From JBLHKS01 sp047620505 (GTDB lineage Bacteria; Verrucomicrobiota; Verrucomicrobiia; Verrucomicrobiales; DEV007): a stretch of DNA of 25,403 bases. Made by a program: the position numbers and the translations under genes. Within the stretch, counting starts at the first letter, position 1. Each line of letters begins with the position of its first letter. Positions 7,761 to 14,514 of this stretch are shown here, one piece after another. The stretch lies in assembly GCA_047620505.1 (NCBI GenBank), contig JBLHKS010000101.1, positions 1-25,403 on the forward strand, read 5' to 3'. Below the pieces are notes generated by a model. That model saw only the letters and a program-made list of their open reading frames with translations, was not told the DNA's origin and did no database searches.

Positions 7761-8314
7761 TCAAACTCGACGCGATACCGCCCAAGGCTCGTGTCGACCG
7801 TTTCGGCAAAAGCATCGATCCCGCCGCGCAAAGCCCTCGTCGCGCCAAAACCGTGCCCGATAAAATAAGCCGCCGCGTCCATCGAGCGCTCGCCGGTGTG
7901 ATCGTAAATCACGATCGGCGACTCCTTGCCCCACGCTCCGAACGCCTGTTGGAGAAATTCCTGCGTGAAAAATTCGGAGCCCGGAATGCTCACCGCCTCG
8001 TGCTCTTCTCGAGTCCGGATATCGATCAGCTTCGGTTTTTCCTCACTCAGCAGCTGCTGGCCGAGTTCCTCTGGCTCGATCAGAATTTTGCTGTCGGCAT
8101 CGTGCGTTTCCTGAATGTGAGCGATGACTTCGTCGACCGGAATGCCTTCGTTTCGCTCGCAAAGTTTCTCGAGCGTCTCCTCTGGACTGAACGAGCAGCT
8201 TGAGCAGCCACCGATGTGGTAACGCGCAAAAAGGGCCCGCTGCGCGCCTGGATAACCGCTCAGGACGCTGCTCATCGTCGAGTTCGCGTTGATTTCAGGA
8301 AGATCTTTCACCAT
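7757..8314 (-). CDS. Rhodanese-like protein with DUF1858-type N-terminus, catalytic Cys absent
   Basis: From ATG at 8312-8314 the protein has 185 residues. The N-terminal part (about 10-70) resembles the DUF1858/ScdA-like helical domain, with YPGAQRALFARYHIGGCSSC carrying Cys37 and Cys40 in a CxxC pair, which could bind a metal or act in redox. The C-terminal part (about 80-180) is a rhodanese domain with LIDIRTREEHEAVSIPG and the active-site loop IVIYDHTGERS. The residue at the usual catalytic Cys position is Asp138, so sulfur transfer by the normal mechanism is not expected. A TTG at 8345-8347 would add 11 residues; I prefer the ATG, although neither has a clear ribosome binding site. It is divergent from pssA. 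Confidence 0.85.
   Translation of the reverse strand: MVKDLPEINANSTMSSVLSGYPGAQRALFARYHIGGCSSCSFSPEETLEKLCERNEGIPVDEVIAHIQETHDADSKILIEPEELGQQLLSEEKPKLIDIRTREEHEAVSIPGSEFFTQEFLQQAFGAWGKESPIVIYDHTGERSMDAAAYFIGHGFGATRALRGGIDAFAETVDTSLGRYRVEFD
8048..8059. repeat. Iterated palindrome CAGCAGCTGCTG, exact
   Basis: Exact copy with flanks T and G, inside the rhodanese-like gene, read on the minus strand as GQQLLSEE between the two domains. Confidence 0.9.
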
Positions 8315-8359
8315 CGCGCAAACTCGCGCGGGAGAACCGAAAAGCAAGCCAGAGCCCGC

Positions 8360-8388
8360 TTGCCGGAACGCGGAAAGACGGCCATACT
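8360..8388 (+). promoter_or_regulatory. Putative sigma70-type promoter for pssA
   Basis: TTGCCG at 8360-8365 and CATACT at 8383-8388 are separated by 17 bases, ahead of the pssA ATG at 8401. Transcription would start about 6 bases before the start codon, giving a nearly leaderless mRNA. Assigned by eye from consensus similarity. Confidence 0.35.
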
Positions 8389-8400
8389 CCGGCCAAATCC

Positions 8401-9285
8401 ATGCCGCTGGTCCCGAATAGCCCGAAAATTTACATCCTGCCGAATCTCTTCACGGCCGGCAATCTCCTGTTTGGATTTTTCGCGATCCTCTTCATTTTCC
8501 AGCAGGTTCCGATCGATCCGGACAGCCGTTGGGCGAAGGTGATCGAGAGCGAGGCTGATCATTTCTGGGCAGCGATCATCTGCATTCTCGTGGCGGGTTT
8601 CTTGGATCTGCTTGACGGCCGCGTCGCCCGAATTCGCGGCCAGGAATCGCCGTTCGGGCGCGAATTCGACTCTCTCGCCGACGTGGTTTCGTTCGGCATC
8701 GCTCCGGCGCTTCTCTTGATGAAGCTTGTCCTCGGCAGCTTCGCCTTGGTCGGTCTACTGATCGCCTGCCTCTACCTTGTCTGCGGCGCGATGCGACTGG
8801 CGCGCTTCAATGTGATCGCAAGCGACGACGAAGGCGGTGAAGAATCCGCCGAGTTCATTGGTTTGCCGATCCCGGCCGCGGCCGTCGTGATTTCGTCCCT
8901 AACGATGTTCATCATCTGGCTGAACGGCAAGGATCTCGAGCTGGGTGGCTGGCGCTACGTCATGCCTCCTTTGGTGGTTTTGACGTCACTCTTGATGATC
9001 AGCGGAGTTCGTTATCCGAGTTTCAAGAACATCAACATCCGGACGAAGCGTTCGATTCCCTGGCTGATTATTTTTCTGGTGATTTTGCTCGTTACCATCG
9101 CGCTCTACGAAATCATGCCGGCGATTATCTCGACTTCTTACCTGCTTTACGGGCTGGTCCGGCCGTGGGTTTCGAAGCGGCTGCGTCGCGAAATCGAGGA
9201 AGGTCCTGAAGACGGCGAGGATCTCGAGCCGCTGGACGAAGATCTGGAGAACGACGAAAAACCGCCTGCGAGCGCCGATTCCTGA
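8401..9285 (+). CDS. pssA: CDP-diacylglycerol--serine O-phosphatidyltransferase
   Basis: This 294-residue integral membrane protein contains the full CDP-alcohol phosphatidyltransferase signature D-G-x2-A-R-x8-G-x3-D-x3-D: Asp72, Gly73, Ala76, Arg77, Gly86, Asp90 and Asp94. The start KIYILPNLFTAGNLLFGFFA is typical of PssA of the Gram-positive/subclass II type. Several hydrophobic segments follow (about 20-35, 57-70, 95-125, 155-175, 190-205 and 220-250). The C-terminal tail from about 265 is highly acidic. The enzyme exchanges CMP for serine to form phosphatidylserine, the precursor of phosphatidylethanolamine. A decarboxylase (psd) is often adjacent but is not here. The gene is divergent from the rhodanese gene and has no obvious ribosome binding site. 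Confidence 0.93.
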   Translation: MPLVPNSPKIYILPNLFTAGNLLFGFFAILFIFQQVPIDPDSRWAKVIESEADHFWAAIICILVAGFLDLLDGRVARIRGQESPFGREFDSLADVVSFGIAPALLLMKLVLGSFALVGLLIACLYLVCGAMRLARFNVIASDDEGGEESAEFIGLPIPAAAVVISSLTMFIIWLNGKDLELGGWRYVMPPLVVLTSLLMISGVRYPSFKNINIRTKRSIPWLIIFLVILLVTIALYEIMPAIISTSYLLYGLVRPWVSKRLRREIEEGPEDGEDLEPLDEDLENDEKPPASADS

Positions 9286-9319
9286 AATCTTTCCCGGGCG
9301 TCAGGCGTCGAAATTGAAT

Positions 9320-9331
9320 CAGCAGCTGCTG
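9320..9331. repeat. Iterated palindrome CAGCAGCTGCTG, exact, intergenic
   Basis: Exact copy with flanks T and G, in the gap between pssA (ends 9285) and the preferred HtrA start (9383). It is coding only if the TTG at 9314 is the true start. Confidence 0.9.
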
Positions 9332-9344
9332 GCCGATCTGGCCG

Positions 9345-9372
9345 TTGCAGCCGCTCGATTTTTGAATAGAAT
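9345..9372 (+). promoter_or_regulatory. Putative sigma70-type promoter for the HtrA-like gene
   Basis: TTGCAG at 9345-9350 and TAGAAT at 9367-9372 are spaced 16 bases apart in the 97-bp gap after pssA. The ATG at 9383 is 10 bases past the -10 box, so the mRNA would be almost leaderless. The palindrome copy at 9320-9331 sits 13 bases upstream of the -35 box. Confidence 0.42.
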
Positions 9373-9382
9373 TTCAAGCCTG

Positions 9383-10468
9383 ATGCAAACACTACGAAAC
9401 AATTGGTTCGCCGTGATCTGCCTCGCAGCAGCGGTGATGTTGGGAACACTCTGGGTCCGCGCGCAGGATGCCGATCAGAAAACCGAAGCCGAAACCAGGA
9501 CCGATTTTTTACCTCAGGAGCGAGCGACAATCGGTCTGTTTGAAGCGGCTTCGCCCAGCGTCGTTCACATTCAAAGCATCGCGGTCACGCGGAATGCATT
9601 CACTCTGAACCTGCAAAAAATCCCAGCCGGAACGGGCTCCGGATTCATCTGGGATGACAGCGGACACGTCGTCACGAATTTCCATGTCATCCAAAATGCG
9701 TCGACGGCAAAAGGCGCGATTCGCGTGACTCTTTCTGACCAGACTACGTGGGATGCCGAGTTCATCGGTGCTGAGGCCAACAAAGATCTCGCCGTCCTCA
9801 AAATCAACGCACCGAAGGAGAAGTTGAAGCCGCTCCAGCCGGGCACTTCGCGAAATTTGAAAGTCGGCCAGATGGTTTTGGCGATCGGAAATCCGTTTGG
9901 GCTCGATCAGACGCTGACGACTGGCGTGATCAGCGGAGTCGGTCGCGAAATTGAATCCGTGACCGGCAAGACGATCCAGGGCGTGATCCAGACCGACGCC
10001 GCGATCAACCCAGGCAATTCCGGCGGGCCGCTGCTCGACAGCCGAGGCCAATTGATCGGAATCAACACGGCGATTGTGAGTCCGTCAGGGGCTTACGCCG
10101 GAGTCGGATTCGCAGTTCCAGTCGACGTGGTCAAGCGCCTGACTCCGTTGCTGATCCGCGATGGCCACGTGGTCCGGCCGATCCTCGGAATCGAGCCAGT
10201 CGATATCAAAGAAGGCGGTGTGCTGGTGGTCAACGTGATCCAAGGGTCCGGCGCTGAAAAAGCGGGTTTGCGCCCGACGATGCGCGATCGCCGGGGCCAG
10301 ATTTTGATGGGCGACATCGTCATCGCGATCGAAGGCAAAGCGGTAACCAGCACGGATGAGCTTTATCACATTCTCGACGGACACCAGGTCGGCGATGTCG
10401 TCAAAGCGTTGATCGTCCGTCAGGGCAAGCGCGCCGAAGTCCAGATTGAGCTGAGCGGCGTTCGTTAA
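9383..10468 (+). CDS. HtrA/DegP-family trypsin-like serine protease with one PDZ domain
   Basis: From ATG 9383 the protein has 361 residues. The N-terminus MQTLRNNWFAVICLAAAVML is a signal peptide or membrane anchor. The S1C protease domain (about 50-245) has the triad His101 (TNFHV), Asp135 (NKDLAVLK) and Ser213 (NPGNSGGPL). One PDZ domain follows (about 260-355), starting near RPILGIEP. The layout and the short LD loop resemble the DegS / plant Deg1 group more than two-PDZ DegP. It should act in the periplasm on misfolded or regulatory substrates. An in-frame TTG at 9314 would add 23 residues, but that would place a charged and Ala-rich stretch before the hydrophobic anchor and a promoter-like sequence inside the gene, so I prefer 9383. 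It follows pssA. Confidence 0.92.
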   Translation: MQTLRNNWFAVICLAAAVMLGTLWVRAQDADQKTEAETRTDFLPQERATIGLFEAASPSVVHIQSIAVTRNAFTLNLQKIPAGTGSGFIWDDSGHVVTNFHVIQNASTAKGAIRVTLSDQTTWDAEFIGAEANKDLAVLKINAPKEKLKPLQPGTSRNLKVGQMVLAIGNPFGLDQTLTTGVISGVGREIESVTGKTIQGVIQTDAAINPGNSGGPLLDSRGQLIGINTAIVSPSGAYAGVGFAVPVDVVKRLTPLLIRDGHVVRPILGIEPVDIKEGGVLVVNVIQGSGAEKAGLRPTMRDRRGQILMGDIVIAIEGKAVTSTDELYHILDGHQVGDVVKALIVRQGKRAEVQIELSGVR

Positions 10469-10492
10469 TCAGAAACTTAAATCCCCTTCCAC

Positions 10493-11251
10493 ATGCACCG
10501 CCGCCAACTCCTTGCCTCTTCCGCATCCGCGGCCCTCGCCGCGTCCCTTCCGACTTTTTCAACCGCCGCTACTGAATCGCGCAAGAAAGGCTGGGCTGGC
10601 GGCTCCGCTGATTTTCACAAGCGCTTCGGCACGCACTGGTACTACACTTGGACGCCGAAATCCCGACCATCGAAAGCCACGGAATTCGTTCCTATGATCA
10701 AAGGCTCGTGGAACCTGAATCAAACTGCGGCGATCAAACAGATGGGCGGAATCACTCATCTCCTCGGCTTCAATGAGCCCGAGCGTGAGAAACAGGGAAA
10801 CATCAGTGTTGCCAACGCGGTTAAGCTCTGGCCGCGACTGGAAGCCTTGGCTAAGGCGAAGAATTTGCGGCTAGGGAGTCCCGCGTGCTCAGGCGAATCC
10901 GGTACGAAATGGTTTCGCGCCTTCATGAAGCAAGCGAAAGAGAAGGGCCTTCACATGGACTTCATTGCCGTCCATTTTTATCGACTCGATGCGTCTGGCT
11001 TCGAAAAGTTCGTCGAAAATCTGGCAGACAATTATGATCTTCCTGTCTGGGTAACCGAGTTCAACGGCTGGAACGGATCCGAAGAAGACAACCGCGAATT
11101 TCTCAAGGATTCGCTGAAATTTCTGGAGAAAGAGGACTACATCGAGCGTTACGCCTACTTCAATTTCAAAGCCGGAAGAGCACAGGCCCTGATCGACGCG
11201 GATGGCGAGCTGACGCGCATGGGCGAGCTTTATCGCGAGGCAGGAAGCTGA
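10493..11251 (+). CDS. Secreted GH128-type glycoside hydrolase
   Basis: This 252-residue protein starts with MHRRQLLASSASAALAASLP, a twin-arginine-like or Sec signal peptide ending near residue 25. The rest matches the Asl1-like/Glyco_hydro_cc fold (GH128): the catalytic acid/base Glu95 in LLGFNEPE after strand 4 and the nucleophile Glu189 in VWVTEFNGW after strand 7, with the barrel motif FIAVHFYR between them. GH128 enzymes cleave beta-1,3-glucan; the actual substrate is inferred. Trp49/Tyr50/Tyr51 near the N-terminus (THWYYTW) are the aromatic residues typical of this family. It starts 24 bases after the HtrA-like gene. The stop is 12 bases from that of the convergent oxidoreductase gene. 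Confidence 0.85.
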   Translation: MHRRQLLASSASAALAASLPTFSTAATESRKKGWAGGSADFHKRFGTHWYYTWTPKSRPSKATEFVPMIKGSWNLNQTAAIKQMGGITHLLGFNEPEREKQGNISVANAVKLWPRLEALAKAKNLRLGSPACSGESGTKWFRAFMKQAKEKGLHMDFIAVHFYRLDASGFEKFVENLADNYDLPVWVTEFNGWNGSEEDNREFLKDSLKFLEKEDYIERYAYFNFKAGRAQALIDADGELTRMGELYREAGS

Positions 11252-11263
11252 GCTGAGGGCTTT

Positions 11264-12232
11264 TCAGCCCGTAACGACGCCAGCAGCTGCTCGGAGCTGA
11301 TCGAGCACGCGCATGTTCCCCAGGGTGTCTTCTCGGCTGATCCACGGGGCGGTTTCGCCGCGAACAACAGAGGAGAAAGCGTCGGCTTCGGAAGCGTAAA
11401 GCGGGAGTTCGGGCGGCGCGGCATGGTGAGTGCGGACGCCGTTTTTGATTAGCGTGAATCCAGTCTCGGCAAGCCAGAATGCAGGGAATTCGATCATCCC
11501 TTCCGTGCCCGCGATGAACGCGCCGGGATCGGACTGAACGGTCATCCCGCAAGTGAAAGTTGTTAGGACGTCGTCGCCGAATTTCAGCGTACCAGCCGCG
11601 TAGTCGTCGACACCGCTCGAATGAAGATGGGCGACGGCGTGTGCCGAATTCGGCTCAGCCCCGACCAGAGCGCGGGTCAGATTCATGCAGTAGCAACCGA
11701 CGTCCATCAGCGCGCCGCCAGCGTGCGCGACCTGGTAGCGGGCGTCTTCAAGCGAGACCGGCCGCGCGAAGGTGAAATTCGTCCGGATCAAACGCAGATC
11801 GCCGATTTCTCCATCATGAACGAGCTTGAGCACAGCTTTCACGGCAGGCATGGTTCGATACATGAAGGCTTCGACTAACACTTGTCCCGTTCGCTCGCTC
11901 GCCTCAAACATCGTTGCGGCTTCAGCCTCGTTGCAGGCGATTGGCTTTTCGCAAAGAACCTGCTTTCCAGCTTCCATCGCGGCGATCGACCACTCGGCGT
12001 GAAGCCCGTTCGGCAGCGAAATGTAAATCGCGTCGATCTCGGGATCGTCCAGCAGCTGCTGGTAACCTTCGATCGCCTTTCCGCCAAACTCAGCCGCAAA
12101 CGCGTCGGCCGATTTCTGGCTCCGCGAAGCCGCTGCCGCCAAGACACCGGATTTTGTAAGCGGAAGATCTCCAGCGAATTTCTTCGCGATCATCCCGGTC
12201 CCAAGAATTCCCCAACGCAATTTTTCGCTCAT
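11264..12232 (-). CDS. Gfo/Idh/MocA-family NAD(P)-dependent oxidoreductase
   Basis: This 322-residue protein begins with a Rossmann fold, WGILGTGMIA at residues 7-16 being the dinucleotide-binding loop. CEKPIACN at 94-101 holds the conserved EKP lysine (Lys96). The GGALMDVGCYCMNL segment near 170-185 corresponds to the catalytic-domain helix of the family. Such enzymes oxidise or reduce sugars, inositols or related substrates; the substrate cannot be read from the sequence. It may join glycan breakdown with its convergent GH128 neighbour, but that is only context. The gene carries two copies of the repeated palindrome: QQLL at 12050 in the Rossmann domain, and RAAAG at 11281 six codons before the C-terminus. 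Confidence 0.92.
   Translation of the reverse strand: MSEKLRWGILGTGMIAKKFAGDLPLTKSGVLAAAASRSQKSADAFAAEFGGKAIEGYQQLLDDPEIDAIYISLPNGLHAEWSIAAMEAGKQVLCEKPIACNEAEAATMFEASERTGQVLVEAFMYRTMPAVKAVLKLVHDGEIGDLRLIRTNFTFARPVSLEDARYQVAHAGGALMDVGCYCMNLTRALVGAEPNSAHAVAHLHSSGVDDYAAGTLKFGDDVLTTFTCGMTVQSDPGAFIAGTEGMIEFPAFWLAETGFTLIKNGVRTHHAAPPELPLYASEADAFSSVVRGETAPWISREDTLGNMRVLDQLRAAAGVVTG
11281..11292. repeat. Iterated palindrome, one mismatch
   Basis: CAGCAGCTGCTC differs at the last base. It is near the 3' end of the Gfo/Idh/MocA gene, read on the minus strand in a shifted frame as RAAAG. Confidence 0.75.
12050..12061. repeat. Iterated palindrome CAGCAGCTGCTG, exact
   Basis: Exact copy with flanks C and G, a 14-bp perfect palindrome, inside the Gfo/Idh/MocA gene, read as YQQLLDD. 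Confidence 0.9.
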
Positions 12233-12263
12233 GCGGTGGAGTTTCGGGACGGCGGGTCAGCTG

Positions 12264-12578
12264 TCAAATCGCAGAGCCGATGCAGACCTCGCCGTCGACG
12301 ATCTCCACGAGATAGCGCTTCAACGCCGGTCCTCGGCCTGACGTCGCGATCAAACCGGAGTCGAGATCAAAGCACCAGGAATGTAGTGGGCATGTCAGGG
12401 CGCGTTCCCGGATTCGGCCTTTCTCAAGCGGCGCGCCGGCATGCGGGCAGTGGCTCTGAACGGCAAACAGCCCTTCGTCCGAATGAAAAACGAACACGCC
12501 CTCACCGTCGTGGAGCAGCGTTTGGCGGCTCCCTTGCGGGAATTCATCGATTGGCGCAACGGAAGTTCGGCTTGTCAT
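12264..12578 (-). CDS. Rieske [2Fe-2S] ferredoxin (NirD-like)
   Basis: From ATG at 12576-12578 this is a 104-residue soluble Rieske domain. The cluster ligands are complete: Cys44 and His46 in SHCPHAGAPL, Cys63 and His66 in LTCPLHSWCFDL. The second box lacks the Cys that forms the disulfide in bc1-type Rieske proteins, placing it with ferredoxin/NirD-type proteins that pass electrons to dioxygenases or nitrite reductase. No partner oxygenase or reductase is adjacent. A GTG at 12591-12593 would add five residues and is a possible alternative, with GGA four bases before it. It is 31 bases upstream of, and co-directional with, the oxidoreductase gene and is divergent from the AlkD-like gene. Confidence 0.9.
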   Translation of the reverse strand: MTSRTSVAPIDEFPQGSRQTLLHDGEGVFVFHSDEGLFAVQSHCPHAGAPLEKGRIRERALTCPLHSWCFDLDSGLIATSGRGPALKRYLVEIVDGEVCIGSAI

Positions 12579-12608
12579 TTTGGCGGCGCTCACGATATCC
12601 TCGTTTCC

Positions 12609-13313
12609 ATGACCGTCGCCGAAATTCTCAAAGAGTTAGAGTCGCTCGGTAACGAGCAAACCCGAAAAACCTACGCTCGCCACGGGATGACCGGAAATAT
12701 TCTGGGCGTTCGCTACGGCGACATGGAGAAAATCGTCAAACGAATCCGAAAACAGCCGGAGCTGGCGGCTGAGCTTTGGGAGTCAGGCTTTCACGAAGCT
12801 CGAATCATCGCTCTCAAAATTGCCGATCCTGACAAGCTCACTAAAGCGACTCTGTCGAAGTGGGCGAGAGACGTCGGCGAATCGACAACGATGGACATCG
12901 CGAATTTGATTTCACGCAGCAAGCACGCCGTCGATCTGGTCGAAAACTGGACAAACGCGCCCGCCGGTCGGCAGGAGTGGAAGCACGTCGTTGGCTGGAC
13001 GATCATCACGGTGCTCGCCGGAAAAGCGGTCGAGATCGACCGAAGTTGGTTCGCAGCGTTTCTTCCGCGGATCGAAAAAGAGATCGCAGGCGCACTGAAT
13101 TGGGTTCGATACGCGATGAACAACGCGCTGATCGCAATTGGCGGGTGCGACGACTCGAAGTTGCGCGACGCCGCTCTGGCTGTGGCGAAAAAGATCGGAA
13201 AAGTCGAAGTCGATCACGGAGACACTTCGTGCAAAACGCCGGACGCCGGCCCTTACATTCTTAAAATCCACGAACACCGAAAGGCGAAGAAGAAGACCGC
13301 AAAGCGAAAATAG
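12609..13313 (+). CDS. AlkD-like DNA alkylation repair (HEAT-like) protein
   Basis: This 234-residue protein matches the DNA-alkylation-repair family of all-helical HEAT-like repeat proteins. Recognisable parts are VAEILKELESLGNEQTRKTY at the start, LGVRYGDMEKIVKRI, AAELWESGFHEARIIALKI, and the C-terminal RYAMNNALIAIG and VDHGDTSCKTPDAGPYI. AlkD glycosylases remove cationic 3- and 7-alkylpurines, but the subgroup with the C-terminal CKTPDA motif is not well characterised, so glycosylase activity is inferred. The Lys/Arg-rich tail KAKKKTAKRK could bind nucleic acid. The start at 12609 is chosen because the upstream in-frame extension overlaps the Rieske gene and shows no family similarity. Confidence 0.85.
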   Translation: MTVAEILKELESLGNEQTRKTYARHGMTGNILGVRYGDMEKIVKRIRKQPELAAELWESGFHEARIIALKIADPDKLTKATLSKWARDVGESTTMDIANLISRSKHAVDLVENWTNAPAGRQEWKHVVGWTIITVLAGKAVEIDRSWFAAFLPRIEKEIAGALNWVRYAMNNALIAIGGCDDSKLRDAALAVAKKIGKVEVDHGDTSCKTPDAGPYILKIHEHRKAKKKTAKRK

Positions 13314-13371
13314 ACCGCGACTTTTTACAAGCGTCTGACGATTCGCGCCCGCTTGCAGTTAGTTTCTGCGC

Positions 13372-13968
13372 ATGAAAGCACCCACCATTCTCATCACCTC
13401 TCTATTAATGGGCAGTCTCTTTCCGCTCAACGCCGGCGTTCCAGGCGAGGAGCCACTCTTTGAAGAGGAGCCGGAAATTCCGATCGAAAAGATCCACAGC
13501 GAAACTCTCAAGAAGTTCATCGAGGCCCAGGGATTTGGATATTCGCGGAAAATCTCGATTCCAAAGGGGCCCGGCGATCGGAATCATCAATTTACGGATT
13601 TCATGAAGGGCGACGAGGGCTTTCGAGTCGCTTTGATCGGTCTCGTCAAGCGCGAGGCAGGCACGGTCTATCCAGCAGCTGCTGATTTTAAGGAAGAAAC
13701 GAATGAGGAAGGGCTACAGAGATTTCTGGAGCTCGGCCAGAAAGGGTTTGAGGAATCGAGCGAAGATCCGCCTGACGATCTCGACAACCACGCGATCGAG
13801 GTGTTTCGGGAAGGCCAAAAAGACGCGCCGCTGACCGGAAAGGTCGATGGAAACTGGACCGCGCATGGTCCGATTCGGGCAACGCAGGAGTCCTGCATGA
13901 AGTGCCACGACGTCGAGCGGGGCACGCTGTTGGGCGTTTTCCGATACGAGTTTTCCGTGACGAAATAG
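13372..13968 (+). CDS. Secreted monoheme c-type protein (Tll0287/DUF3365-like)
   Basis: This 198-residue protein has a signal peptide (MKAPTILITSLLMGSLFPLN, cleavage near residue 22) and one covalent heme site, Cys175-Met-Lys-Cys178-His179, near the C-terminus. The region around ATQESCMKCHDVERGTLLGVFRYEF follows the pattern of Tll0287-like/DUF3365 domains, which bind heme in a sensor-like fold; that assignment is tentative. The N-terminal mature part is strongly acidic (EEPLFEEEPEIPIEK). It probably works in the periplasm in electron transfer or redox sensing. It stands alone, 58 bases after the AlkD-like gene. The palindrome copy at 13673 is read here as Pro-Ala-Ala-Ala rather than Gln-Gln-Leu-Leu. 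Confidence 0.8.
   Translation: MKAPTILITSLLMGSLFPLNAGVPGEEPLFEEEPEIPIEKIHSETLKKFIEAQGFGYSRKISIPKGPGDRNHQFTDFMKGDEGFRVALIGLVKREAGTVYPAAADFKEETNEEGLQRFLELGQKGFEESSEDPPDDLDNHAIEVFREGQKDAPLTGKVDGNWTAHGPIRATQESCMKCHDVERGTLLGVFRYEFSVTK
13673..13684. repeat. Iterated palindrome CAGCAGCTGCTG, exact, alternate frame
   Basis: Exact copy with flanks C and A, inside the monoheme protein gene. It is read in a different frame from the QQLL copies, as YPAAADF. Confidence 0.9.
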
Positions 13969-14011
13969 GGTTGATATCGTGGATTTTGGCGAAATAAGGG
14001 GAAAAAACCGC

Positions 14012-14027
14012 GTTTTAGGCCTAAAAC
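14012..14027. promoter_or_regulatory. 16-bp perfect palindrome upstream of the HU/IHF-like gene
   Basis: GTTTTAGGCCTAAAAC at 14012-14027 is its own reverse complement with no central loop. It lies in the 144-bp intergenic region, 85 bases before the HU/IHF-like start. With no loop and no T tract it is unlikely to be a terminator, and its form fits a dimeric protein binding site. Function is inferred. Confidence 0.5.
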
Positions 14028-14041
14028 AGGCGAAATCCCGC

Positions 14042-14067
14042 TTGCACGACACCCTAACACAGTGCAA
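14042..14067. promoter_or_regulatory. Inverted repeat TTGCAC-N14-GTGCAA upstream of the HU/IHF-like gene
   Basis: TTGCAC at 14042-14047 and its exact complement GTGCAA at 14062-14067 are separated by 14 bases. The half-sites are two helical turns apart centre to centre (20 bp), as for a dimeric regulator. The left arm also resembles a -35 box, but no good -10 box follows at 16-18 bases. It is a candidate operator or autoregulatory site. Confidence 0.4.
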
Positions 14068-14112
14068 AAAGGTTGTGGAAATCACTCCTTAACCCAATCC
14101 AAACACAATCTT

Positions 14113-14439
14113 ATGGCTAAGAAAAAGACAGTCGACGCGCGCTACAACAAGACTCAGCTTCTCGAGCACATCGCAGAAGAGACCGAATTGTCCCGCGCTC
14201 AAATTAATTCAGTTCTCGATTCCCTTTCAGGTGCAATCGCAGCTCACATTGCTAAGAAAGCCGTTGGCGAATTTGTCCTTCCGGGCTTGTTCAAGATCCT
14301 TACGGTCAGCAAGCCAGCCGTGAAAGCTCGCAAAGGCATCGATCCGTTCACCAAAGAAGAGCGCATGTTCAAAGCGAAGCCTGCTTCGACCGCAGTGAAA
14401 ATTCGTCCGCTCAAAGGTCTGAAAGACATGGCCCAGTAA
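14113..14439 (+). CDS. HU/IHF-family nucleoid DNA-binding protein
   Basis: This 108-residue protein has the HU/IHF layout. Helices at about 12-50 (YNKTQLLEHIAEETELSRAQ) are followed by the beta-arm region with FVLPGLFKILTVSKPAVKAR, then RKGIDPFTKEERMFKAKPAS, which matches the G-x-NP-x-T-G/K motif in altered form (GIDPFTKE), the arm tip proline region that intercalates in DNA. The C-terminus is basic (KIRPLKGLKDMAQ), and so is the N-terminus (MAKKKTVDARYNK). It should bend and compact DNA in the nucleoid. The gene is single, preceded by two palindromic sites and closed by a strong terminator. I chose ATG 14113 because the upstream in-frame extension runs through those sites. I cannot tell HU from IHF by sequence alone. 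Confidence 0.9.
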   Translation: MAKKKTVDARYNKTQLLEHIAEETELSRAQINSVLDSLSGAIAAHIAKKAVGEFVLPGLFKILTVSKPAVKARKGIDPFTKEERMFKAKPASTAVKIRPLKGLKDMAQ

Positions 14440-14465
14440 ACTGGTTCAAGTTTCAAGATAACTTT

Positions 14466-14496
14466 AAGGCTGTCCTCAGAAGGGGGCAGCCTTTTT
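14466..14496 (+). terminator. Rho-independent terminator after the HU/IHF-like gene
   Basis: AAGGCTGTCCTC at 14466-14477 pairs with GGGGGCAGCCTT at 14482-14493, a 12-bp stem including two G-U pairs, with the loop AGAA. It runs into five T residues at 14492-14496. It begins 27 bases after the stop codon. Confidence 0.9.
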
Positions 14497-14514
14497 CGTT
14501 TCGCAGGCGAGCGG

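Noticed and set aside
9314..9382. Extended HtrA start at TTG 9314
   Set aside because: It adds 23 residues before a clear signal anchor and covers a good promoter-like sequence. ATG 9383 is the simpler start, though the alternative is noted because it decides whether one palindrome copy is intergenic.
11252..11270. Hairpin GGGCT-TTTC-AGCCC between the convergent GH128 and oxidoreductase genes as a terminator
   Set aside because: The stem is only five base pairs, there is no T tract on either side, and it overlaps the oxidoreductase stop codon.
14042..14070. TTGCAC as the -35 box of the HU/IHF-like gene
   Set aside because: No acceptable -10 box lies 16-18 bases downstream (CAAAAA region), so only the inverted repeat is reported.
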